Shown here: piece after piece, positions 1 through 6,680 of the stretch
Position numbering within the stretch: the first letter of the stretch is position 1
Layout: every line of letters begins with the position of its first letter
Source: Pyrinomonadaceae bacterium
Lineage (GTDB): Bacteria; Acidobacteriota; Blastocatellia; Pyrinomonadales; Pyrinomonadaceae
NCBI GenBank assembly: GCA_013812565.1
Contig: JACCTF010001063.1
Span: 1-9,851 of the forward strand
Direction: 5' to 3'
Length of the DNA: 9,851 bases
Notes under the pieces: generated by a model
What the model saw: the letters and a program-made list of their open reading frames with translations, nothing else
What the model was told of the DNA's origin: nothing
The model's database searches: none
Made by a program: the position numbers and the translations under genes

Positions 1-1
1 G

Positions 2-916
2 CGTACAATCGCGCCATGCGTGCTCGGTCTTTGTGCTGTCGTTGTGTCCTCATGCGGCGGCGGTAAAACTGTGGCAGCAGATTTAACCGAACGCGATGCC
101 ATCGAGATTGTTGATCTGCTTTGGGAAAAGAAGATCAACGCGGAAAAGAGAGAGGAGGCGGTCGAAGGCGGCGGCAAACAGTGGCGCGTTGTGGTGCACG
201 AAGGCTGGCTGAACAGCGGAGATTTGGTACTGGCCTACCGCATCTTGCAGGAGAATGGCCTGCCGCATCCGCTCGACGTAGGCTTGGAGGGAGCCGACAA
301 AGGCAACGGGATTGTGCAGTCCGAGTCAACGCAGCGAGCGCTCAGAATGAAAGAGCTGAAGACAGAACTGGAGCGACATGTGCGAACCCTGCCCGGCATC
401 GTCAGCGTTAATATCATTGTTGCTCCCGCTCAAGAGAATTCGCTTTCAGTCAACCCTCCTCCGGCGAGTTCGTCGGTTGCCATTGTCTACAAAGACGAAA
501 AACCTGCGTTCACCGAAACACAAGTTCAACAGATGATTGGGGCGAGTGTCCCCGGTTTACATCCCGAAAAGGTTGTTGTCACGATGGCTCCGCAGCGTGT
601 GCGACAACCACCGGCTCGCGAAGCCTTAGTGCGTCCGCGCAATAACGTGATCTACGCTGTTACCGGCGGATTAGTAACCGTGCTGGGAGCGGTGCTCACG
701 CTGCTGTTGCTACAAAAATATCGACATCGCAAACAACTCGTCCAGTCGCCCGAAAGCGTAAATCCATCAGTGCAACAAACAACTAACGCGGTCACGAATT
801 CGACTGCCAGCCGCACGCAAAGCTGGTTGGATGAAGAAGCCGCTAAAGGTGAATCGCAAAAGGCAGACCCCGACACTACGGAACGAGACGCGCCCGCTCC
901 TGAGCGGGATCGCTAA
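2..916 (+). CDS. sctJ: SctJ/YscJ-family inner-ring lipoprotein of a type III secretion system (5' partial)
   Basis: Builds the inner-membrane ring of a type III secretion apparatus. The frame is open to the window's left edge, so the true start probably lies upstream. An internal GTG at 20 would leave almost no charged signal-peptide region. Numbering from that GTG, a hydrophobic stretch ends in a lipobox-like VSSC (Cys12). A first ring-building domain at about 20-80 includes LTERDAIEIVDLL. A second at about 105-190 includes ELERHVRTLPGIVSVNIIV and SVPGLHPEKVVV, both typical of the YscJ/FliF family. A single membrane helix lies at about 207-231, followed by RHRK. FliF is roughly twice as long and not lipidated, so this is the injectisome type. 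Unusual is a 67-residue polar, Ser/Thr/Gln- then acid-rich cytoplasmic tail. The FliG-like, sctL and sctN genes follow. Family assignment is firm; the start is unknown. Confidence 0.9.
   Translation, partial: RTIAPCVLGLCAVVVSSCGGGKTVAADLTERDAIEIVDLLWEKKINAEKREEAVEGGGKQWRVVVHEGWLNSGDLVLAYRILQENGLPHPLDVGLEGADKGNGIVQSESTQRALRMKELKTELERHVRTLPGIVSVNIIVAPAQENSLSVNPPPASSSVAIVYKDEKPAFTETQVQQMIGASVPGLHPEKVVVTMAPQRVRQPPAREALVRPRNNVIYAVTGGLVTVLGAVLTLLLLQKYRHRKQLVQSPESVNPSVQQTTNAVTNSTASRTQSWLDEEAAKGESQKADPDTTERDAPAPERDR
893..908 (+). other. Short hairpin at the 3' end of sctJ
   Basis: CCCGCTC (893-899) and GAGCGGG (902-908) are perfect inverted repeats, realistically a 6-bp stem with a 4-nt loop. They lie just before the sctJ stop codon at 914-916. 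No T-run follows, so this is not a convincing intrinsic terminator. It could protect or attenuate the transcript, or may simply reflect codon choice. Confidence 0.3.
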
Positions 917-1020
917 ACTCTTACGGCGGAAACCTCGGAGAGGCTCGCCACTGGAACTATCTTCAAGCAGGTTCACGAACGGGTAAATCCGAATAGTGCT
1001 CAATCGCAAAAGTCTTGATG

Positions 1021-1087
1021 TTTAGAGTTCACGCTTGAGCACGCTGGTTCTCGCCGCCGAAGCAAGCTAAAGCTTGAACTCTGAACT
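1021..1087. repeat. Inverted-repeat (REP-like) element between sctJ and the FliG-like gene
   Basis: The 187-bp spacer after sctJ contains an imperfect inverted repeat. The arm at 1021-1034 (TTTAGAGTTCACGC) pairs with 1072-1085 (12 of 14 positions). Just inside the right arm is a perfect CAAGCT-AA-AGCTTG palindrome (1063-1076). The right end contains GAACTCTGAACT (1076-1087), related to 12-mers in two later spacers. I see no coding potential or clear promoter in 917-1073. The element overlaps a possible TTG start at 1074, one reason to prefer a later start for the next gene. A REP-like identity is inferred from structure only. Confidence 0.5.
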
Positions 1088-1103
1088 CATCAGCTTCATT
1101 GCG

Positions 1104-2195
1104 ATGAAACACTGGGGCATCATTTCACTGAAAATGGTTTTAACTTCCGACACAGAACGCGTTGATACTTTGCTGGCTCTCGCGCTTATCTCAAGCCACA
1201 GCAAAACCAAAGGCGCGCTTGAAGACAAGTTTGGCGAAAGTACAAATACGATTGGGCCGAACGGAAGCGCGTTCTTCTTCGCTCCTGCACCGTTATCTGA
1301 ATTGAAAGATGCTGATAAGCAAATTGTCGCCTGCCGCGCCACGTGGTATGCCGAACTCACCCCGGAAGAACAATCGAACTGGCTTCGGCGCACGCTGAGC
1401 CGCTTTCACAACCAAGCGCGCCAACAAGTTGATCGTTTAGATGAGCACGTTCATCCTTCGCACATCGTCGAAGTTTTACGCACTGAGCCGCGCCGAGTTC
1501 AAATGTTGGTTCTGCGTTACCTACCGCGCACGCTTGCCGCCATGTCGGCCGTCGCGCTCGACATCATACTTGAAGCTGCTTCGCGCGATCCTGAAACAAT
1601 CTCCTCTGACACCGCGCCTGCCCCGCAAGTTGTAGCGGTTGTTCGTCGAATATTTTTGTCACACTTTGTTGCCGTTGATGCGTTGCGCAATCCGACAGAT
1701 TTGGATCTGCTCTCCGGCGTTAAGCTGGCGATGTTAGTGCGTCTGCTCGGCGCACGCGAAACCGCGATTGCGTGCCGCGGCATCGCTGCGGTTGAAGCTG
1801 TCGCATCCTTTCTACGCCGTTTTTCGACGGAAGATGCACAGGCCATCGCCGCCCATCTTGCCGCTTTGACATCCGTTGATCCTGGGCGCATAGCTTTCGC
1901 TGGAAAACTCTTGCATACGGCTCTGAGCGCCCAGCAGGAAACGCGCGCAATGATCAATCACGCCGGGATGTCGCTGCTCGCGATGGCGATGGTTGAACGA
2001 GACGAAGCCGGGCGGCGTTACACAGAGCAGAAGCTTCCGGTAGAAGCGGCAGAGGGTTTGCGCACATTGGTTGATGGGTGGTCAGTTGATGCGGATCGCG
2101 AAATGATACATCGGGTGGCTAAGGAGACCGAGGTGCTTGCGATGGATGTGCGCCGCGCATCAATCTCCAAGGAGATTCCACAAGCGACAACATAA
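1104..2195 (+). CDS. FliG-like (armadillo-fold) protein in the SctK/FliG position of a type III secretion locus
   Basis: Probably a cytoplasmic rotor- or sorting-platform-like partner of the SctJ ring. Residues below count from the upstream TTG at 1074; this start is residue 11. Residues 130-165 (IVEVLRTEPRRVQMLVLRYL, then PRTLAAMSAV) follow the FliG middle-domain pattern around its EHPQ motif. Residues 209-280 (DLDLLSGVKLAMLVRLLG, AIACRG, FLRRFSTEDAQAIAAHLAAL) follow the FliG C-terminal pattern, including the LKGA and LRNMS segments. A clear FliG N-terminal domain is not evident in 22-100. The gene sits between sctJ and sctL, as fliG sits between fliF and fliH. Starts at 1074 (TTG), 1104 (ATG) and 1134 (ATG) are all possible and none has a good ribosome site; the TTG lies in a repeat. 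The match is by eye, and a divergent SctK is the alternative. Confidence 0.65.
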   Translation: MKHWGIISLKMVLTSDTERVDTLLALALISSHSKTKGALEDKFGESTNTIGPNGSAFFFAPAPLSELKDADKQIVACRATWYAELTPEEQSNWLRRTLSRFHNQARQQVDRLDEHVHPSHIVEVLRTEPRRVQMLVLRYLPRTLAAMSAVALDIILEAASRDPETISSDTAPAPQVVAVVRRIFLSHFVAVDALRNPTDLDLLSGVKLAMLVRLLGARETAIACRGIAAVEAVASFLRRFSTEDAQAIAAHLAALTSVDPGRIAFAGKLLHTALSAQQETRAMINHAGMSLLAMAMVERDEAGRRYTEQKLPVEAAEGLRTLVDGWSVDADREMIHRVAKETEVLAMDVRRASISKEIPQATT

Positions 2196-2229
2196 CCCGC
2201 TGCTAAGGAATCAATAAAGCGCGTTAATT

Positions 2230-2886
2230 ATGAATGAAAGAACGGGTCACAGCGGAAACAGCAACGTCGTCAAAAAGCCGGCGCTCCTGGATCAAACACC
2301 AGTTATGAGCGGCGTCGTTAAACGTCCGGTGATCGAAGCGCAAGCGGAAGCCGAGCGAATTGTTGCCGAGGCCGAAGTCTATGCTGCTTCGGTGCGCGGA
2401 GCGATGCAGACACTCGAGCGTGAAACGCGCGAGGCGGCGTACCGCGAAGGTCATGAAGCGATTCTGCTCGAACTGAATCAACTTTTGCTTGAGACGCGCG
2501 AACGGCGCGATGCGGCGCTGGTTGAAGCCGAGCATGATCTTCTACGCCTGAGCATCAAACTGGCGGAGAAGATCATCGGTCGTGAGATCAAACTGGACAA
2601 CACTACGGTAGTCGAGATCGTCTCGACGGCGCTGCGCACCGCGCGCCAAAACGAACTGCTCATAGTGCGCGTTCACCCATCAGACTTGCCCGTGATTCAA
2701 GCACAGCGTGAGCGGCTAGACCCGGCGGGGCGCGCTCGCTTCCTTGACATCGTTGCCGATCCGCGCGTGCATCGCGGCGGTTGCATCATCGAGAGCGAAT
2801 CCGGCACTGTGGACGCACAGCTTGAGACGCAACTGCGTGTGCTCGAACGCGCGCTGTTCGCTCGCGCATCAAGCAATAATCGGTAG
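2230..2886 (+). CDS. sctL: SctL/FliH-family stator of the type III secretion ATPase
   Basis: Peripheral-stalk protein that holds and regulates the SctN ATPase at the base of the export apparatus, in the cytoplasm. At 218 aa it is of normal family length. An N-terminal polar segment (1-33) is followed by a long Ala/Glu/Arg-rich helix or coiled coil (about 36-115). The V-ATPase E-like C-terminal domain contains LSIKLAEKIIGREI (107-120) and the family hallmark GGCIIESESGTVDAQLETQL (183-202). It starts at ATG 2230; an AAGGA at 2205-2209 is too far upstream to be a good ribosome site. It lies 34 bp after the FliG-like gene and 120 bp before its partner ATPase gene sctN. FliH of a flagellum is the alternative, but the lipoprotein SctJ next door argues for the injectisome form. 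Confidence 0.88.
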   Translation: MNERTGHSGNSNVVKKPALLDQTPVMSGVVKRPVIEAQAEAERIVAEAEVYAASVRGAMQTLERETREAAYREGHEAILLELNQLLLETRERRDAALVEAEHDLLRLSIKLAEKIIGREIKLDNTTVVEIVSTALRTARQNELLIVRVHPSDLPVIQAQRERLDPAGRARFLDIVADPRVHRGGCIIESESGTVDAQLETQLRVLERALFARASSNNR

Positions 2887-2953
2887 CCGCCCAGCGCAGA
2901 GTGATGGAGGAAGCACGATGTTGGCGGGGTAAGATTCGGCTGTGGTGTAATTG

Positions 2954-2983
2954 CTCCGTACTCCAAACCTCGAACTCCGTACT
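2954..2983 (+). repeat. Two-copy direct repeat CTCCGTACT in the sctL-sctN spacer
   Basis: CTCCGTACT occurs exactly at 2954-2962 and 2975-2983, a 21-bp period (about two helical turns). The copies lie 23 bp before the sctN start. The second copy extends to GAACTCCGTACT (2972-2983), 10 of 12 identical to the spacer 12-mer at 1076-1087. Segment 2954-2976 matches 5092-5114 at 18 of 23 positions. It could be a binding site or a remnant of an intergenic repeat. The rest of the 120-bp spacer shows nothing else clear. Confidence 0.5.
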
Positions 2984-3006
2984 TCCTCTTTGTTAGATAG
3001 AGAACG

Positions 3007-4314
3007 ATGACATCAAGGCTTGTTGAGTATATTGATGCGGTTGACTGGCTCTCGTCGGTCGAGGTGCGCGGGCGGGTCACGGAACTCGTCGGATTGTTGA
3101 TCCGCGCACGCGTGCCGGGAGCGCGCGTCGGCGAGCTTTGTTTAATTCGGTCGCCACACCGCGCCAGAGAGTTAAAGGCCGAGGTCGTCGGCTTTCGTGG
3201 CAGCGAAGTGATCTTGATGCCGCTCGGCGATATTCACGACGTTGCGATGGGAGCTGAAGTGATCTCAACCGGAACCTCGATGTCGGTGAGAGTGGGCGAA
3301 GGGCTGTTGGGACGTGTGCTCGACGGACTCGGCGAACCGGCCGACGGCAAAGGACCAATCGAAGCGAGCCACGAGTATGCGGTTGCCGCCAGGCCGCCCG
3401 ACCCGATGCGCCGCCAGCGCGTGATGCGAACGCTTGTGACCGGCGTGCGCGCCCTCGATGGCTTGCTCAGCGTCGGCGAAGGACAGCGAATCGGCATCTT
3501 CGCCGCGGCCGGTGTCGGGAAATCAACGCTGCTCGGCATGCTTGCGCGCAACACCGAAGCCGACATCAACGTCATCGCGCTGGTCGGCGAACGCGGGCGC
3601 GAGGTGCGCGATTTCCTCGAACAAGACTTGGGCGAAGAAGGCCTCAAGCGCTCGGTGGTGGTCGTCGCAACTTCCAACGAACCGTCGCTTGTTCGTTTGA
3701 AGGCAGCGTATGTAGCGACGGCCATCGCAGAGTATTTCCGTGATCAAGGCAAGCGCGTGCTGTTGATGATGGATTCCATCACACGCTTTGCACGTGCGTT
3801 ACGCGAAGTCGGTCTCGCCGCAGGCGAGCCTCCGGCGCGCGCCGGATTTCCGCCGTCGGTCTTTAGTGAACTGCCGAAGCTGCTTGAGCGCTCCGGTAAC
3901 TCCGACCGCGGTTCGATCACAGCGTTCTACACGGTGTTGGTCGAAGGCGACGACATGACGGAACCGATTGCCGATGAAACCCGCTCGATCCTCGACGGCC
4001 ACATCGTGCTTTCGCGAACCCTAGCGACCACCGGTCACTACCCGGCAATCGACATCAATCAATCGGTGTCGCGTGTGATGACCAACATTGTGAAACCTGA
4101 GCACACGGAGGCCGCGCGCAAACTACGCGAAGTCCTGGCGACCTACGAAGCGCAGAAGGACTTGATTCTGATCGGGGCGTACAAGAAGGGAAGCGACCTG
4201 CGCACGGATTACGCCATTTCAAAACTCGACGCTGTTAATGCATATCTGAGACAGAGCATTCGCGAGAACACGTCGGCGGAAACGGCCATCACTCAACTGC
4301 AAAAACTGTTCTGA
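3007..4314 (+). CDS. sctN: SctN/FliI-family type III secretion ATPase
   Basis: Hexameric ATPase that unfolds and releases substrates and chaperones at the cytoplasmic mouth of the export channel. At 435 aa it is of normal length. The N-terminal beta-barrel domain is about 1-95. The catalytic domain has the Walker A loop AAAGVGKST (166-174, Lys172), GERGREV with the likely catalytic Glu195, and Walker B LLMMD (Asp256). [20 protein letters not shown] and the [16 protein letters not shown] stretch are hallmarks of SctN/FliI rather than F1 or Rho. The probable arginine finger is Arg356 in QSVSRV. A C-terminal helical domain follows GAYKKGSD (390-397). All catalytic residues are present, so it should be active. 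It is the last secretion gene seen. SctO, SctP and SctQ genes, which often follow, are absent. Distinguishing SctN from FliI rests on context. Confidence 0.93.
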   Translation: MTSRLVEYIDAVDWLSSVEVRGRVTELVGLLIRARVPGARVGELCLIRSPHRARELKAEVVGFRGSEVILMPLGDIHDVAMGAEVISTGTSMSVRVGEGLLGRVLDGLGEPADGKGPIEASHEYAVAARPPDPMRRQRVMRTLVTGVRALDGLLSVGEGQRIGIFAAAGVGKSTLLGMLARNTEADINVIALVGERGREVRDFLEQDLGEEGLKRSVVVVATSNEPSLVRLKAAYVATAIAEYFRDQGKRVLLMMDSITRFARALREVGLAAGEPPARAGFPPSVFSELPKLLERSGNSDRGSITAFYTVLVEGDDMTEPIADETRSILDGHIVLSRTLATTGHYPAIDINQSVSRVMTNIVKPEHTEAARKLREVLATYEAQKDLILIGAYKKGSDLRTDYAISKLDAVNAYLRQSIRENTSAETAITQLQKLF

Positions 4315-4368
4315 GGCAGCGGGTGAGCAAAGGAAATTAACAAGCGAGAGTGTAAAGGCGACCGAGTA

Positions 4369-5010
4369 ATGAAGCGCACAATCATCGTTGGAGATATACA
4401 CGGCTGCTATGACGAACTCATGGCGCTGCACGATAAATTGAATCTTCATCCCGAAGACCGCGTGGTGTGTGTCGGTGATCTGATCGTCAAAGGCGAGCGG
4501 AACCGGGAGGTGGTCGAACTATTTATGAGGGATGAACGCTTCTCCTCGGTACTCGGCAATCATGACCGAGCGATACTTCGCCACTGGCAAGGATTGGAAG
4601 CGGCGTCGAAGCCGGCACAAGAAGCATGCCTAAAGGAACTGGATGCGGGTCGCCATCGCTATGCCGCGTACCTTGCAGCGCTGCCGCTCAAAATCGATCT
4701 CGGTTCGCACCTTGTTGTGCATGCCGGTCTACGTCCCGGCGTTTCTCTGGACGAGCAATCCGTCGAAGACCTTACCGAATTGCGCACGCTCGGCCCTGAC
4801 CGCACGAGTCGCGAGGGAGTGCCGTGGTACGAAGTTTATAACGGTGAAAAGATTGTGATCTTCGGGCACTGGCCGGCCGATGAACCGCGGCGCGGCCCGC
4901 GCTCGCTGGGTCTCGACACGGGTTGTGTATACGGCCAACGCTTAACGGCCTATGTGCTTGAAACAGGAGAGTTCACGAGCGTCCCGGCGCGGCGCGCTTA
5001 CTCCGAATAG
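4369..5010 (+). CDS. PPP-superfamily metallophosphatase (Ser/Thr phosphatase or ApaH-like)
   Basis: Two-metal phosphoesterase, 213 aa, predicted cytoplasmic (no signal peptide). The motif series of the family is complete: GDIHG (8-12; Asp9, His11), GD (Asp37), GNHD (63-66; Asn64, His65), HAGL (His118) and GHWP (His167). The second motif reads GDLIVKG instead of the usual GDxxDRG, so Lys41 stands where the phosphate-binding Arg normally sits. LDTGCVYGQRLTA (182-194) is the standard end motif. Substrate cannot be read from sequence: phosphoprotein, diadenosine tetraphosphate or another phosphoester are possible. It starts 54 bp after sctN with no obvious terminator between, so co-transcription is possible. 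A 163-bp structured spacer separates it from the next operon. Confidence 0.82.
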   Translation: MKRTIIVGDIHGCYDELMALHDKLNLHPEDRVVCVGDLIVKGERNREVVELFMRDERFSSVLGNHDRAILRHWQGLEAASKPAQEACLKELDAGRHRYAAYLAALPLKIDLGSHLVVHAGLRPGVSLDEQSVEDLTELRTLGPDRTSREGVPWYEVYNGEKIVIFGHWPADEPRRGPRSLGLDTGCVYGQRLTAYVLETGEFTSVPARRAYSE

Positions 5011-5040
5011 AAAGCGGCACTACCTTAATGTTTATTCGTA

Positions 5041-5114
5041 AGAGTTACGGAGTGTGGAACTATAAATCGCTTACGCTCGACGTTTCTTTAACTCCGAACA
5101 CCGTACCCCGAACT
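5041..5114. repeat. Inverted-repeat element in the spacer after the phosphatase gene
   Basis: AGTTACGGAGT (5043-5053) is roughly the inverse of AACTCCGAAC (5090-5099), giving an imperfect stem with a loop of about 36 nt. The right arm runs into 5092-5114, which matches 2954-2976 at 18 of 23 positions. The layout resembles the inverted element at 1021-1087. It may act as a transcript-end structure or be a dispersed intergenic repeat. No T-run follows, so intrinsic termination is unproven. Confidence 0.45.
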
Positions 5115-5129
5115 GCTGCGTTTATTCGG

Positions 5130-5173
5130 TTGTTACACTTCATTAACATGAAATTTGTTACTATGCGTAACCG
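5130..5173 (+). promoter_or_regulatory. AT-rich upstream region with inverted TGTTA/TAACA half-sites before the kinase-like operon
   Basis: This AT-rich stretch directly precedes the ATG at 5174. TGTTA (5131-5135), TAACA (5144-5148) and TGTTA (5156-5160) alternate in orientation at 12-13 bp steps. GTTAC-TATGC-GTAAC (5157-5171) forms a further perfect inverted pair. TACTAT (5159-5164) could be a -10 element, which would put transcription within a few bases of the ATG and give a near-leaderless message. No good -35 is seen at 16-18 bp, and no Shine-Dalgarno is present. Promoter or operator function is inference. Confidence 0.35.
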
Positions 5174-5851
5174 ATGATCTCCTATGGACAACATCAACTT
5201 CCCGGCCATCTCTTTATTGTTGAGGGAACCGACGGCAGCGGAAAATCCACACAACTTGCTTTGCTGTATCAATGGCTGAAAGCTGAGGGCCACTCGGTCT
5301 TTTTCTCCGAGTGGAATTCGTCGCCGCTCGTTAAAGATACGACGCGCCGTGCGAAGCGGCGCCGCTTGTTTACACCCGCCACATTTTCGCTGCTCCATGC
5401 CACTGACTTCGCTGACCGCACCGAGCGCGACATCATCCCGCCCCTCAAAGCAGGTGCGATTGTGCTCGCCGATCGTTATATCTACACGGCGTTTGCGCGC
5501 GATGTTGCGCGCGGGTGCGACCGCGCTTGGGTCCGCGAGACGTATCGTTTTGCCGTCAAGCCGACGGTCGCCTTCTTCTTTCGTGCGCCGCTTGATGTTG
5601 CCATTGATCGCATCCTTTCAGGGCGACCCGCGCTAAAATTTTACGAAGCCGGAATGGACATGATCTGGGCGGACGATCCGGAGCAGAGTTTTAGGATTTT
5701 TCAAGGCAAGATTCTGGAAGAGTACGACCGCATGGTCGACGAGTACGGTTTAACGGTGATTGATGCAACAAGATCAATTGAAGATCAGCAACGCGAGATG
5801 CGTCGTATAGTAAGCCAACACTTGGAAGAAGGGATGATGCACGGACGATGA
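5174..5851 (+). CDS. Thymidylate-kinase-like P-loop protein, first of a tandem pair
   Basis: P-loop nucleoside-monophosphate-kinase-fold protein of 225 aa, cytoplasmic. It has a complete Walker A, EGTDGSGKST (17-26, Lys24), a DRY motif (100-102) and a plausible lid region at about 150-175. Length and layout fit thymidylate kinase. Key dTMP-kinase signatures are changed, however. The REPGG loop after strand 2 is replaced by SEWNSSPLVKDTT (45-57), and the usual DRYxxSxxAYQG reads DRYIYTAFARDVARG (100-114). Conversion of dTMP to dTDP is therefore uncertain, and another phosphoryl acceptor is possible. The gene leads a probable operon and its stop overlaps the next start by ATGA, implying coupled translation and perhaps a heteromer. 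Annotation pipelines would likely call it tmk; I leave the symbol blank. Confidence 0.75.
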   Translation: MISYGQHQLPGHLFIVEGTDGSGKSTQLALLYQWLKAEGHSVFFSEWNSSPLVKDTTRRAKRRRLFTPATFSLLHATDFADRTERDIIPPLKAGAIVLADRYIYTAFARDVARGCDRAWVRETYRFAVKPTVAFFFRAPLDVAIDRILSGRPALKFYEAGMDMIWADDPEQSFRIFQGKILEEYDRMVDEYGLTVIDATRSIEDQQREMRRIVSQHLEEGMMHGR

Positions 5852-6603
5852 GAGAGATGGCTTTCTACGGCACGGCTCTGCCGGGCATCGAGCCTGAGCC
5901 GTACAGGGGTAAATTGATTGTTATTGAAGGAGCCGACGGGGTCGGGCGCTCAACGCACATCGATCTTTTGCGATCATGGCTGGAGGCACGCGGCCATGCC
6001 GTCTTAGACACCGGGATGACTCGCTCGGTGCTGGCCGGACGCGGCATCAAAGAAGCTAAGATGGGCCACATCCTCGGTCGGCTGACGATGCAAATCTTCT
6101 ATGCCACGGACTTCGCCGACCGCCTTGAGAATGAGATGCTGCCCGCACTGCGCGCTGGGTTTATCGTTCTCACGGATCGTTATATATACTCGGCAATCGC
6201 GCGTGCAGTCGTCCGCGGCGCCGATCCCAATTGGATACGCTCGGTCTACGGCATCGCGCTGGTGCCCGATGTAATCTTCTACCTGCGCATACGCTCGTCT
6301 AAGGAACTCGGCGAGCGCGTGCTCGCTTCAGGCCGCGGATTCGATTACTGGGAATCGGGCATGGACCTGCATCTCGGCGATGATTTCTATGACAGCTTTG
6401 TTGAGTATCAAACCCTGCTGCTGCGCGAATTTGACCGCATGAGTGGCGAATACGGCTTTCGCACAGTAGACGCCTCACGTTCAATCCGGCGGGTCGGAGC
6501 CGATCTGCGACGCGCTGTGGCGCGCGTGGTAGACGGAGAAGACGCAACCGACAAAGCAACCCAAGCCCCGCTTACCTCAAGCCGCGCTTCCTCTTATACA
6601 TAG
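5848..6603 (+). CDS. Thymidylate-kinase-like P-loop protein with Walker A Lys-to-Arg change
   Basis: Paralogue of the preceding gene, 251 aa. It shares FADR (89-92), DRYIYSAIARAVVRG (110-124), the GMDL-type lid segment (171-174) and an EYGFRTVDASRSI end motif (201-213). The Walker A reads EGADGVGRST (27-36): Arg34, codon CGC at 5947-5949, replaces the Lys that normally contacts the ATP phosphates. The REPGG substrate loop is also missing. The reading frame is intact and the rest of the fold well kept, so this is not a decayed gene. It may be a low-activity kinase, a regulatory subunit of the first protein, or use Arg in catalysis. A Ser/Thr/Ala-rich tail (about 229-251) looks disordered. Start ATG 5848 overlaps the upstream stop. 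A 77-bp gap leads to the Ppx gene, with a weak CCCGC/GCGGG hairpin at 6619-6638. Confidence 0.75.
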   Translation: MREMAFYGTALPGIEPEPYRGKLIVIEGADGVGRSTHIDLLRSWLEARGHAVLDTGMTRSVLAGRGIKEAKMGHILGRLTMQIFYATDFADRLENEMLPALRAGFIVLTDRYIYSAIARAVVRGADPNWIRSVYGIALVPDVIFYLRIRSSKELGERVLASGRGFDYWESGMDLHLGDDFYDSFVEYQTLLLREFDRMSGEYGFRTVDASRSIRRVGADLRRAVARVVDGEDATDKATQAPLTSSRASSYT

Positions 6604-6660
6604 TCTTACACAGGCTCTCCCGCAGGCTCACAAGCGGGCGAGGAAACAACTGTTCCGCCA

Positions 6661-6669
6661 AAGGAAGGA
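6661..6669 (+). promoter_or_regulatory. Purine-rich ribosome binding site supporting a GTG start
   Basis: AAGGAAGGA at 6661-6669 lies 11 nt before GTG 6681. It is the clearest Shine-Dalgarno-like sequence in the window, and it supports the GTG as start of the Ppx/GppA gene. The protein then begins MKLAAIDVGSNS, exactly the family N-terminus. Confidence 0.6.
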
Positions 6670-6680
6670 TTAAGTTACCA

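Noticed and set aside
893..908. Intrinsic terminator after sctJ
   Set aside because: The stem is good but no T-tract follows and the hairpin lies before the stop codon; kept only as a hairpin.
1074..1103. TTG at 1074 as start of the FliG-like gene
   Set aside because: It sits inside the inverted-repeat element and has no ribosome site; the in-frame ATGs at 1104 or 1134 are more plausible, though not proven.
1517..1957. Antisense ORF of 146 aa within the FliG-like gene
   Set aside because: Low-complexity Arg/Ser/Ala composition of a shadow frame; the sense product has family-like patterns.
3234..3725. Antisense ORF of 163 aa within sctN
   Set aside because: It is rich in Ser, Arg and Pro, typical of a shadow frame opposite a GC-rich gene, and sctN is clearly the real gene.
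3831..3846. Perfect 16-bp palindrome in sctN
   Set aside because: It encodes the conserved [11 protein letters not shown] segment with GC-rich codons, so protein constraint explains it.
2..4314. Flagellar basal-body operon
   Set aside because: The ring protein is a short lipoprotein with a single C-terminal membrane helix, unlike FliF, and the FliG-like protein lacks motor charges.
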